Of a stretch of 10,812 nt of DNA, positions 3,784 through 10,812 are shown piece after piece. Source of the stretch: Puniceicoccales bacterium (lineage in GTDB: Bacteria > Verrucomicrobiota > Verrucomicrobiia > Opitutales > UBA953); contig JAITPT010000273.1 of assembly GCA_031289285.1 (NCBI GenBank), positions 1-10,812 on the forward strand, read 5' to 3'. Positions within the stretch are counted from its first letter, which is position 1. Every line of letters begins with the position of its first letter. Under the pieces are notes generated by a model. It was given only the letters and a program-made list of their open reading frames with translations, searched no databases and was not told the origin of the DNA. A program made the position numbers and the translations under genes.

Positions 3784-5196
3784 ATGAACCAGCAAACCGC
3801 CATACAATTACTACTCGCACACCTCCGGCGTGGGCACTGCACGGGGCGCGAATTACAACATGCGCTTCGGGTGGGACAGCCGCGCATCGCGCAACTCGTC
3901 AAGACGGCGGGCAGCGCCATCACGCGCTTCGGTGCGGCGCGGAGCAGCCGCTACGGCACCGCTCGCCTACCGAACCCGAACCCGCGTCCGCTCCCGCTCT
4001 ACTGCGTCGAGGCACAAGATGCCGCCACGCTGCGGCTCGTCGGCGAAGTCGTTGCGCTCGCGCCTGCGCCCAATGGCGACGTGCTGGTGCGCTGGGAGGA
4101 CGGCGGCTCCTCCGGCGAACTCCTTCACGAAGGGTTCCCGTGTTTCCTCGCAGATATGACGCCGCAGGGGTTTCTCGGTCGCACATTCGCACACCAAAAC
4201 CCACTGCTCCAACTCCCGCCAGACGTGTCGCGGTGGTCGAGCGACAACGTTTTTCACGCCTTGTCCAATGCGGGCCACGACATGTCGGGCGCGTGGATTG
4301 TCGGCGAGGCGGCGGCGGAAAAATGGCTTGCCGCTCGCCACGCAGGCGAAGACGCCGCCGCGCCACTCGGCGGGCCAGCGGTTCCCCAGCGCGGACGTGC
4401 GGCGGCGTTTGAAAAACTTGCGACGCAAACGATGAACGGTGCTCCGCCCGGCTCTTCCGCTGGCGGCGAACAGCCGAAATTTTTGTGCCGTGTGAAAACC
4501 GTCCCAAGCGCGAGCACCGCCGCAGGCACCAGTGGCGTCCGCGCCGTAATCGTGAAGTTTTCCCCGCCTCGCGAAACGTCCGCTGGGACACGCTGGGCAG
4601 ATTTGCTCTGCGCCGAGCATCTCGCACAAACCGTGCTGGCGGAGGCCGGCCTTCCCGCAGCGCGAACGCGCCTCGTCCGCGGCGCGACGCGCACCTTTCT
4701 CGAAGTGGAACGCTTCGACCGTATCGGTGCGTTTGGGCGCAGGCCGTTTGTCTCGTTCAAAGCACTCGCGATGGCGCGGGACGGCGACATCGGCGACACA
4801 TGGTTCGGGCTGGCGCAGGCGTTTCGCGACGCTGGGTTCGTCGGCGAAAAAACGGTCGCTCAGACTCGCCTGCTCGCGGCCTTTGCGGCGCAAATTCACA
4901 ACACCGACACGCATCCGGGCAACATCGCGCTGCAACCCGTTGAGGCCGCCGAATTGTCGCTGCTCGGTGACGCGCCGCGCCTCGAACTCGCGCCCGCCTA
5001 CGACATGTTGCCGATGCGCTATCGCCCCTCGCCGCAGGATGGCGTGACGATGGACAACTCGCCCGCCGCGCCGCCACCGCCAAGCCCCTCCCTGTTGCCC
5101 GCGTGGGACGAAGCTGCGCAACTCGCCGCCCGTTTCCGCGAACGCCTCCTCGCCGACGAAACGATTTCGCCGAAGTTCCGTGCCTTGTGGAAGTGA
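3784..5196 (+). CDS. HipA-family protein kinase of the YjjJ/HipH type with fused DNA-binding domain
   Basis: The protein has 470 residues, close to the roughly 440 of E. coli YjjJ/HipH, a stand-alone HipA-like toxin. An N-terminal winged-helix-like domain (about 5-60: TGRELQHALRVGQPRIAQLV, then ITRFGAARSSRYG) takes the place of a HipB partner. The HipA kinase fold follows: Gly-rich loop GSSAGGEQPKF (223-233), a nucleotide-binding lysine in VIVKFSP (K258), LEVERFDR (306-313), the catalytic block HNTDTHPGN (372-380; D375 the likely base, N380 metal-binding), and the metal-binding YDMLPM (406-411). The C-terminal helices are ordinary for the family. All motifs needed for Ser/Thr phosphorylation appear present. 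No hipB-like gene adjoins it. It converges on the metalloprotease gene with a 13-bp gap. The start follows an AT-rich leader without a Shine-Dalgarno, perhaps leaderless. Function as a growth-arrest kinase is inferred from the family. Confidence 0.93.
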   Translation: MNQQTAIQLLLAHLRRGHCTGRELQHALRVGQPRIAQLVKTAGSAITRFGAARSSRYGTARLPNPNPRPLPLYCVEAQDAATLRLVGEVVALAPAPNGDVLVRWEDGGSSGELLHEGFPCFLADMTPQGFLGRTFAHQNPLLQLPPDVSRWSSDNVFHALSNAGHDMSGAWIVGEAAAEKWLAARHAGEDAAAPLGGPAVPQRGRAAAFEKLATQTMNGAPPGSSAGGEQPKFLCRVKTVPSASTAAGTSGVRAVIVKFSPPRETSAGTRWADLLCAEHLAQTVLAEAGLPAARTRLVRGATRTFLEVERFDRIGAFGRRPFVSFKALAMARDGDIGDTWFGLAQAFRDAGFVGEKTVAQTRLLAAFAAQIHNTDTHPGNIALQPVEAAELSLLGDAPRLELAPAYDMLPMRYRPSPQDGVTMDNSPAAPPPPSPSLLPAWDEAAQLAARFRERLLADETISPKFRALWK

Positions 5197-5209
5197 GCGG
5201 ACGCGGGGA

Positions 5210-8200
5210 TTACGGGGCGGCGGCGTGTGGCTCGATGTGCCCGCCTTGCCAGTTGCCCATCTCGAAATGGGAAAGGTCAGAGGCGGCGGTGAAGAAGCCG
5301 CAGTCGGCGGCGGTGAAGTCTAAAAGGATTTCCCATGTTTCGAGGGCGTTGCCGGAGTCGTCGCGGAAGACGCAAACCAAAGTTGCGATGTTCTCGGTCA
5401 GGCGCGTGTAGGTGAAATCTCCCGCGCCGCCAGCAGCCCGAAACTCCGTGGCAGAAATAATTTCTAAGGACGCCACACTGTTGAACTCGAAGAAGTCCCC
5501 CGCGCCCAATTCCTCCGGCGCGACAAACTCTTCGCCAGGGTCGCCCGCTGCCGCAGCCTCCTCCGCCGCCCGCGCCGCCGCTGCGTCACGTGCTGCTTTC
5601 GCAGCCGCACTCGTCTCGCGCAGAAGCGAACTGGGAACGTCCGGCGTGAGTTGCTTGAGCACTCCCGACCCGTTCTCACTGCCGCTGCCCGTGCTGCCGC
5701 TGCCCGCGCCGTCGTTGCCGCCCGTGCCCGTGCCGCTGCCGTCGCCACTTCCGGTGCCCGTGCCGCTGCCGCTGCCCGTGCCGCCGTCGTTTCCATTTCC
5801 GCTGTCGCCCCCTACGCCGCCCGCGCCGACACCGACGCCTGCGCCGCCGCCAACACCGACCCATTGGCCGACGGCGACATCTGCGGCGGCACTGACGATG
5901 CGCCGCCCGCGTGTGTCCGAGACCTCGACGGTGTAACGTCCGGTGTCAGCCGGACGCGCTGCCGCGATTGCGAAGACAGGGCGGGTTGCGCCAGCAATCG
6001 GCGTTCCGTTGAAAAACCATTGGTAGGACAAGTCCGCGCTCACGCCCACATTCGCGCCCGTCCCTGCACCTGCGTCCGCACCTGTGCTCGCGCTCACGCC
6101 CGTCCCCGCACTCGTTCCCGTTCCCGTGCCCACGCTCACGCTGCCGCCGGAAACGGTCACGGAGAGCACCAATGCCTGTCCGGGCACCACTGCATCCTTT
6201 GGCGCGACGGGTTGGCGCGTGATGACCCATGTCTGGCGCACACCGACCGTGAGCACGGCTGCATTAGAGACCGCCGTGCCGGCGCTGTTTTGCGCTACGA
6301 CATCGTAGGCACCGGCGTCGCTGGCGGCGGCAGCGGCGATGTTGAAAACGTTACCCGTGGCACCGGCAATCGCGACTCCGTTGAAACGCCATTGCAACTC
6401 CGGTGTGGGGAAGCCCGACGCGGCGGCGCGGAGCACCACTGCGCTGCCGACATCGGCGTCTTGCGAGAGCGGCTGCGTCGTGAAGGCAGGCACCTCTGGT
6501 TGGCGCACCTCAAAAGTCGCGGCGACCTCCACGCTGGCGGCGCGATTTGGCGCGAACGCCCGCGCCCGCACAGTAGTCGTCGCCGCGACATCAAACGCGC
6601 CCGTGTATTCCAGCGAACCGACGGTGACGCCGCTGCCGTCGAGCGTGTAGCGGATGGTCGCGGCGGGGTCGGCGCAGGTGAGCGCGACGCGGGCGGTGGC
6701 GAGGAAGACGCCGCCAGCGTTCTCAAAAACGGGTGCCGCTGTCTCGCCCCAAATGACGACATCGAAAGCGGCGGTATCGCTCGGGCTTTGCCCCTCGCGC
6801 CAGACACGCGCCCGCACGGTCGCCGTCTCCTCCAGCGCAAACGCGCCTGTGTATTCCGGCGAATCGGCGGTGACATCGCCGCCGTCGAGCGTGTAGCGGA
6901 TAACTCCGGCGGGGTCGGGCGAAAGCAGCGAGACGGTGGCGTTGCCGGCGTAGGCGTTGCCGTCGCCACCGTTTTCCGGCGCGACGAGCGTCCCCGCGAT
7001 GGATGCCGTCGGCGCGGCGGCGGGTGGCGCGATGCGCACAAAAACAGCGACCGTCTCGCCGCTGGCGACGCAGCCCGCTTTGAACGCCCGTGCCCGCAGC
7101 GTCGCGGAGTGGCCGAGTATGAATGCCCCCGTGTAGAGCGGCGAGTTGGCGGTGACCGCTGCGCCGTCGAGCGTGTAGCGGATTTCTGCGCCTGTGGTTG
7201 CGCTGTAAATACCCACCGCCGTTTCGCCGGAAAACTCTCCGCCATCCGGCGTGATTATGGGCACGGCGACCCGCTCCATGACGACGACTTGCGCCTCCGC
7301 CGTCGCGCTCACCTCGGAGCCTGCGCGCCAGATGCGGGCCTTGATGGTCTTGCTCTCGGTGAGCGTGAAGGGCGCGGTGTAGTGCGGCGAATCTGCCGAG
7401 ACCTCCGCGCCGTCGAGCGTGTAGCGCACGATGTCGCCTGCGGCATGTGCGACGAGCGTGACGGAGACGCTCCCCGCAAAGGTGTCCGCGCCGCCGCCGT
7501 TCTCCGGCGCGACGCGCTCGCCTTCGAGCACAATCAGCGGACTCGGCGCGGGCGGCAAAATGCGCGTGAACACGGCCTCCGCTTGTGTGCCTTCGAGGTA
7601 ATCTGTCTTAAACGCCCGCGTCTTGAGCACGAGGGTGTCGAAGATGCTGAACGCGCCCGTGTAGAGCGTCGAGGCGTCGGTGACGTCGCTGCCGTCGAGC
7701 GTGTAGCGGATGAGTGCGCCAGTGGTTTCGCAGGAAATCACTACGCGAATTGACTGCGCGAACTCGCCGCCGTTTGGCGAGATGACCGGCGCGGCGACGT
7801 GGATGGGCACGATGACCACCGCCACCTCAAGCTGCGGGCCGGGCTTATACTCGGCGCGATAGACGCGGGCCTTGACCGTCGCGCTGCGCGTCAGCTCGTA
7901 ATACGGCGCAGTCCATTCGGGGGAACTCTCGGTGACATCGGAGCCGTCGAGCGTGAAGCGGATGACGTCGCCCTCCCTGTCTGCGAGGAAAACGATTTGT
8001 GCGGGGCCGCGGAAAGTGTTGGTGGCGTCGTCGCCGATTTTTTCGCCGTCGAGCCGGATGTTTGCGGGGGGCGCGGGCGGCGTGGGGCGCACGGTGTAGT
8101 CGGCGGTGGTTTGCGGCGCGGCGTTGGCCCGCGCTTTGAAGGCGAGCGCCTTTACGCGGGTGTTTGCCGTGAGCACCAGCGGCGCGGTGTAGCTCGGCGA

Positions 8201-10510
8201 GTCGGCGGTGACATCGCTGCCGTCGAGCGTGTAGCGGATGAGCGCACCAGCGGTTGCGCAGGTGAGGGTGACGGTGACCTCGTCGGCGTAGAGGCCGGCG
8301 GGCGGCGCGAAGACGACGGGCGCGAGGGTCTCCGCGAAGATGTAGCCGTCGAAAACTACGGACGCCGTTTCGCCGGCAAGGTAGTCGGAGTGGAAGGCGC
8401 GGGCCTTGACGGTGGCGGCGGCGAGTAGCTCGAGCGGCGCGGTGTAGAGCGCGGAGGTTTCCGTAGGTTCGGAGCCGTCGAGCGTGTAGCGGATTTGCGC
8501 GCCAGCGGTCGTGCAGGTGATGGTGAGCCTATCCACGCCCTCGCGCCAGACTCCGCCCGCGAGCGAGAAGGTGACGGGCGCGACGGCGACGGGGTTGATG
8601 GTGACGAGGCGCGAGACGGCCTCGCTGCGGCCATAGCCGGTGCGCCAGACGCGGGCAGTGACGGTCGAGGTGTGCGTGAGTAAAAACGGCGTGGTGTATT
8701 CGGGCGAGTCCTCGGTGACGTCGGAGCCGTCGAGCGTGTAGCGCACGATGTCGCTGGGCGCGTCTTTGGTGAAGGAGATGGTGGCGGGGCCTTGGTAGGT
8801 GTCTGCGCCGCCCGATGCGGCGGGCGTTCCCGACACGTTGATTGCGGGCGAGGGAGCGGGCGGCAGGTGTTTGCGGAAGATGGCGGAGACGGTCTCGCTG
8901 GCAGCGTAGCCAGTCAGGAAGGCGCGGGCTTTGATGGTGGTGTCTTCGTAGAGAATGAGCGGCGCGGTGTAGCGCAGCGAGCTGGGGACGACGGCACTTT
9001 TATCGAGTGTGTAGCGGATGATGGCGGTGGGCGCAGTGGCGGGCGCGGCGATGTTCACGCTTACACTGGCGATAAACTCCGTGCCCGATGCGGGCGAGAT
9101 TTGCGGCGGGGCGAGCACTTGCCAGACGGCGACTTGGAAGGTGGCGAGTTCGCCGAGTCTGCCGTTGCGCCAGATGCGGGCGTTGAGGGTCGTCGTGGCG
9201 GTCAACGCAATCGGGCTGACATAGACGGCGGCGTTGGCGATGGCCGGCTCGGTGCCGTCGAGCGTGTAGTAGATGACGTCGTTGCTGCCCGTCGCCGAGA
9301 GGGCGACACTCGCAGCGAGGAGGTAGGCTTTGCCGTCGCCGCCGTCTTCGGTGGGCACGAGGTTTCCGGTGATTTGCCAAGTGGGCGCGGGAGCGTTTTG
9401 GTTGGCAGTGAAAACGGCGGTCGCCACAGGGCTAAGCGGGTAGCCGTCTTTGTAGGCACAGGCTTTTACGGTCGTGCTCGCAGTGAGCGAAAACGGGCCG
9501 GTGTAGGCGGTCTTCGTCGTGTCAGGCTCGGTGCCGTCGAGCGTGTAGTAGATGGTGCAAAACGGGGTTTGCTCGGTGATGATGACCGGCACGGAACCGC
9601 CGGAAGCGATGGTGCCGCCTTCGGGAGAAATCACGGGCTTCGCGGGCAACACGGGGTCGTAGAAATGCGAGACGGCTTTGGGGATGGTTTGGTTGAGCGT
9701 GCGGGCGGCGTCGGCGGAAAGCGAGTTACCCGCAGGTTTGCCGGTAGGGACGCCTTCGATGCTGAGGTCGGGATTGGAAAAACGCCCGATGGTGCGGTCG
9801 CCCGGATAAGACATGATGGTGCCGAAATACCTGCCGGACGGGACGGAGAAGTTGTAGCCGTAGGAGTAGGAGTAGATGCCCGAAATGGAGGAGTTGGCGC
9901 GGTCGTGCGCGAGGCCCATGTTGTGGCCGATTTCGTGGGCAAAGGTGTAGTAGTTGAGCCTGCGCCCGACGACTGCGAAGGCCGTGATATACCAATCGGG
10001 GTTGTCGTCTTCGCCGAGGACGTATGCGAGACCGGCAGTGCCAGCGGCGGCGCCTTCGCGGAAGAGGACGACGGTGTCGGCACCGACTTCGGCGCGGAGG
10101 TCGTGGACTTCGTCAATCACGCCGTCGAGGATTGTGTCAACGTAGCCCGGCATACTTGGCACGGGGCGAAGGTCGGAGAGGACGTCGAGGTCGTCGTCGT
10201 AGCTGAAGGGGCTTTCGGTGTAGTTCACCTCGCGCCAGCCCGCGAGGCGCAGTTTTGCGGTAATGCCGCTGTCGGCGTAGGCACGGTTTGTCTCGGAAAT
10301 CATCGCGTTGATTTCCGCCTTCACAGCGTCATAGCCGCCGGTGGCTTGGCGGACAGCGGGCGTATAGACGACGAGCACGTCCACAATGCGTTCCGGCGGG
10401 ATGTCGTCGGCGTGCGCCGTCGTCGGTGCGAACGCGCCCACAACGGCAAGTGTCGCGAGCAGCAAAAAACGGCATAAACAGAGGAAGGTTTTGGCGGCGG
10501 GAAGTTTCAT
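5210..10510 (-). CDS. Giant secreted zinc metalloprotease with chitobiase-C-like repeats and Ig-like domains
   Basis: The protein has 1766 residues. A signal peptide covers 1-34 (basic start, FLLLATLAVVGAF, cut near AHA-DD). The protease domain covers about 38-290: HEIGHNMGLAHD (192-203) matches the HExxHxxGxxHD zinc motif of reprolysin-like M12B peptidases, with Met-turn M233 in TIMSYPG. Residues 290-1336 hold twelve repeats of 80-93 residues with the core IRYTLDG, matching chitobiase/beta-hexosaminidase C-terminal (FN3-like) domains. Two Ig-like domains follow (about 1337-1426, 1427-1548), the second with a Gly/Thr/Ser insertion. Then come a Gly/Ser/Asn linker (1550-1616), an Ala/Glu-rich helix (1626-1669) and a beta-rich C-terminal domain (1670-1766). 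I expect a long stalk holding a protease outside the cell. The frame is open upstream to 10807, but the signal peptide fixes the start at 10510. No Shine-Dalgarno is seen. Substrate unknown. Confidence 0.9.
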   Translation of the reverse strand: MKLPAAKTFLCLCRFLLLATLAVVGAFAPTTAHADDIPPERIVDVLVVYTPAVRQATGGYDAVKAEINAMISETNRAYADSGITAKLRLAGWREVNYTESPFSYDDDLDVLSDLRPVPSMPGYVDTILDGVIDEVHDLRAEVGADTVVLFREGAAAGTAGLAYVLGEDDNPDWYITAFAVVGRRLNYYTFAHEIGHNMGLAHDRANSSISGIYSYSYGYNFSVPSGRYFGTIMSYPGDRTIGRFSNPDLSIEGVPTGKPAGNSLSADAARTLNQTIPKAVSHFYDPVLPAKPVISPEGGTIASGGSVPVIITEQTPFCTIYYTLDGTEPDTTKTAYTGPFSLTASTTVKACAYKDGYPLSPVATAVFTANQNAPAPTWQITGNLVPTEDGGDGKAYLLAASVALSATGSNDVIYYTLDGTEPAIANAAVYVSPIALTATTTLNARIWRNGRLGELATFQVAVWQVLAPPQISPASGTEFIASVSVNIAAPATAPTAIIRYTLDKSAVVPSSLRYTAPLILYEDTTIKARAFLTGYAASETVSAIFRKHLPPAPSPAINVSGTPAASGGADTYQGPATISFTKDAPSDIVRYTLDGSDVTEDSPEYTTPFLLTHTSTVTARVWRTGYGRSEAVSRLVTINPVAVAPVTFSLAGGVWREGVDRLTITCTTAGAQIRYTLDGSEPTETSALYTAPLELLAAATVKARAFHSDYLAGETASVVFDGYIFAETLAPVVFAPPAGLYADEVTVTLTCATAGALIRYTLDGSDVTADSPSYTAPLVLTANTRVKALAFKARANAAPQTTADYTVRPTPPAPPANIRLDGEKIGDDATNTFRGPAQIVFLADREGDVIRFTLDGSDVTESSPEWTAPYYELTRSATVKARVYRAEYKPGPQLEVAVVIVPIHVAAPVISPNGGEFAQSIRVVISCETTGALIRYTLDGSDVTDASTLYTGAFSIFDTLVLKTRAFKTDYLEGTQAEAVFTRILPPAPSPLIVLEGERVAPENGGGADTFAGSVSVTLVAHAAGDIVRYTLDGAEVSADSPHYTAPFTLTESKTIKARIWRAGSEVSATAEAQVVVMERVAVPIITPDGGEFSGETAVGIYSATTGAEIRYTLDGAAVTANSPLYTGAFILGHSATLRARAFKAGCVASGETVAVFVRIAPPAAAPTASIAGTLVAPENGGDGNAYAGNATVSLLSPDPAGVIRYTLDGGDVTADSPEYTGAFALEETATVRARVWREGQSPSDTAAFDVVIWGETAAPVFENAGGVFLATARVALTCADPAATIRYTLDGSGVTVGSLEYTGAFDVAATTTVRARAFAPNRAASVEVAATFEVRQPEVPAFTTQPLSQDADVGSAVVLRAAASGFPTPELQWRFNGVAIAGATGNVFNIAAAAASDAGAYDVVAQNSAGTAVSNAAVLTVGVRQTWVITRQPVAPKDAVVPGQALVLSVTVSGGSVSVGTGTGTSAGTGVSASTGADAGAGTGANVGVSADLSYQWFFNGTPIAGATRPVFAIAAARPADTGRYTVEVSDTRGRRIVSAAADVAVGQWVGVGGGAGVGVGAGGVGGDSGNGNDGGTGSGSGTGTGSGDGSGTGTGGNDGAGSGSTGSGSENGSGVLKQLTPDVPSSLLRETSAAAKAARDAAAARAAEEAAAAGDPGEEFVAPEELGAGDFFEFNSVASLEIISATEFRAAGGAGDFTYTRLTENIATLVCVFRDDSGNALETWEILLDFTAADCGFFTAASDLSHFEMGNWQGGHIEPHAAAP
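5213..5500 (-). other. C-terminal beta-rich domain of the metalloprotease
   Basis: Residues 1670-1766 begin FFEFNSVASLEI and include FTYTRLTENIATLVCVF and WEILLDFTAADCGFF, alternating hydrophobic strands ending in a His/Gly/Ala tail. From memory, similar TYTRTGxNxATL-type modules end large secreted proteins of Verrucomicrobiota. Its role is unknown; surface anchoring or export sorting is one guess. Confidence 0.45.
5661..5863 (-). repeat. Low-complexity Gly/Ser/Thr/Asn linker (residues 1550-1616)
   Basis: This stretch encodes Gly alternating with Val, Ala, Ser, Thr, Asn or Asp. The DNA is an imperfect array of CCGTGC/CCGCTGC-type units on the plus strand, prone to slippage. It separates the Ig-like domains from the C-terminal domain. 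Confidence 0.75.
6503..9643 (-). repeat. Twelve tandem TLDG repeats in two alternating types
   Basis: The TLDG (once TLDK) cores lie near 9541, 9260, 9005, 8735, 8482, 8225, 7952, 7694, 7412, 7169, 6890 and 6640. One type, with a (D)GG(G)A/D-x-Y/F lead-in and ending in ARIWR/ARVWR, is about 93 residues. The other starts with SPxGG, has CxTTGA before the core and ends in ARAF; it is about 83 residues. The core codons for TLDG are identical in 11 of 12 units. Confidence 0.88.
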
Positions 10511-10549
10511 GGTGGCAGCGGAAAGCGGCGGCAAAAAGCAGCGGCGAGA

Positions 10550-10599
10550 AGTGCGAGACGGAAAGTGCGAGAAGTGCGGATAGTGCGAGAAGTGCGGGA
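10550..10599. repeat. 9-bp tandem repeat, AGTGCGnnn
   Basis: Four contiguous units at 10564-10599 end in AGA, GAT, AGA and GGA. A fifth copy (AGA) lies at 10550-10558 after a 5-bp interruption. It begins 40 bp upstream of the metalloprotease start codon. Confidence 0.8.
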
Positions 10600-10781
10600 A
10601 CTGGTTTGCCTCGGTTGCCGTAGAAACGGGAGAGGCAGAGGGGCGGAGGGTTGCCGTTTCGCGGGCACAGTCAACGGCGTTTTGGCACGGTGTCTCCGGT
10701 GTGTAACGCCTCGCGGCGACGGCGGCGGAGGGCGGCGGCGGTGGGCGGTGGAGGTGGGCGGCGGGCGGGAGAATAAGTTTT

Positions 10782-10810
10782 ACCACAAAGGGCACAAAGG
10801 ATGACACAAG
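10782..10810. repeat. CACAAAG short tandem repeat at the right edge
   Basis: CACAAAG occurs at 10784-10790 and 10793-10799 (9-bp period), with CACAAG at 10805-10810 shifted by 3 bp. The array may continue beyond the window. ACCACAAAG-type intergenic arrays are familiar from other GC-rich genomes, from memory. Confidence 0.6.
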
Positions 10811-10812
10811 GG

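Larger units (their letters stand above)
10511..10812. other. Non-coding region upstream of the metalloprotease gene
   Basis: There is no recognisable gene in these 302 bases. The protease frame continues upstream but translates low-complexity repeats rather than a protein domain. It contains an AGTGCGnnn array (10550-10599) and a CACAAAG array at the window edge (10782-10810). Somewhere here lies the leftward promoter, which I could not locate by eye. Confidence 0.7.

Noticed and set aside
2967..4412. 481-codon plus-strand frame across the spacer and into the hipA-like gene
   Set aside because: It is Gly/Val-rich from antisense of the sigma gene and then out of frame with the well-supported HipA-family gene.
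5197..5209. Bidirectional terminator between the convergent genes
   Set aside because: Thirteen bases with no inverted repeat or T-run; nothing supports a terminator here.
5651..7753. 700-codon plus-strand reading frame, Arg/Ala-rich with periodic VERVAD motifs
   Set aside because: The periodicity is the shadow of the TLDG repeats on the minus strand; there is no independent start context or domain.
8792..10477. 561-codon plus-strand reading frame opposite the protease gene
   Set aside because: It lies wholly antisense to a gene with a signal peptide, zinc motif and repeats. Its translation shows no domain and reflects the GC-rich codon pattern of the other strand.
10511..10807. N-terminal extension of the metalloprotease by 99 residues
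   Set aside because: It would place the clear signal peptide internally and translate spacer repeats.

Overview
The window is GC-rich DNA, apart from one island of about 32% GC just upstream of the hipA-like gene. It most resembles a member of the Verrucomicrobiota, probably the Opitutales/Opitutaceae. That placement is an inference. It rests on the start of a secreted GH106-type rhamnosidase, an ECF sigma / membrane protein / DUF3106-like operon, a giant secreted protein built from chitobiase-C-terminal-like and Ig-like repeats, gene starts without Shine-Dalgarno sequences, and intergenic spacers filled with short palindromes and 9-bp-period repeats. No single sequence here proves the taxonomy.

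Layout from left to right. (1) Positions 1-497, minus strand: the first 165 residues of a GH106-like alpha-L-rhamnosidase that runs off the left edge. (2) Positions 498-1012: a non-coding spacer with paired palindromes, perfect hairpins and one copy of a 37-bp exact repeat; the second copy overlaps the 3' end of the next gene. (3) Positions 1013-3341, minus strand: an operon read right to left. It encodes an ECF sigma factor, a single-pass membrane protein in the anti-sigma position, and a proline-rich secreted DUF3106-like protein. The last two genes overlap by 11 bp. (4) Positions 3342-3783: a divergent promoter region with a duplicated leader element, a 9-bp tandem repeat, a G-quadruplex-prone tract, a palindromic repeat and an AT-rich promoter/operator island. 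(5) Positions 3784-5196, plus strand: a HipA-family kinase of the YjjJ/HipH type, with its own N-terminal DNA-binding domain and no separate hipB. (6) Positions 5210-10510, minus strand: a 1766-residue secreted zinc metalloprotease with twelve TLDG repeats, two Ig-like domains, a Gly/Ser linker and a C-terminal domain. It converges on the hipA-like gene with only 13 bp between them. (7) Positions 10511-10812: a non-coding upstream region with two more short-period repeat arrays.

How the genes may work together (inference). The sigma, membrane and DUF3106-like genes look like a self-contained envelope-signalling unit. The rhamnosidase and the metalloprotease are exported proteins fitting a polymer-degrading lifestyle. 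The HipA/HipH kinase is an independent regulatory or growth-arrest module. I found no CRISPR array, tRNA, rRNA, transposase or phage gene. The least explained material is the repeat architecture of the giant protease, the leader element repeated on both sides of the sigma gene, and the 9-bp-period spacers.
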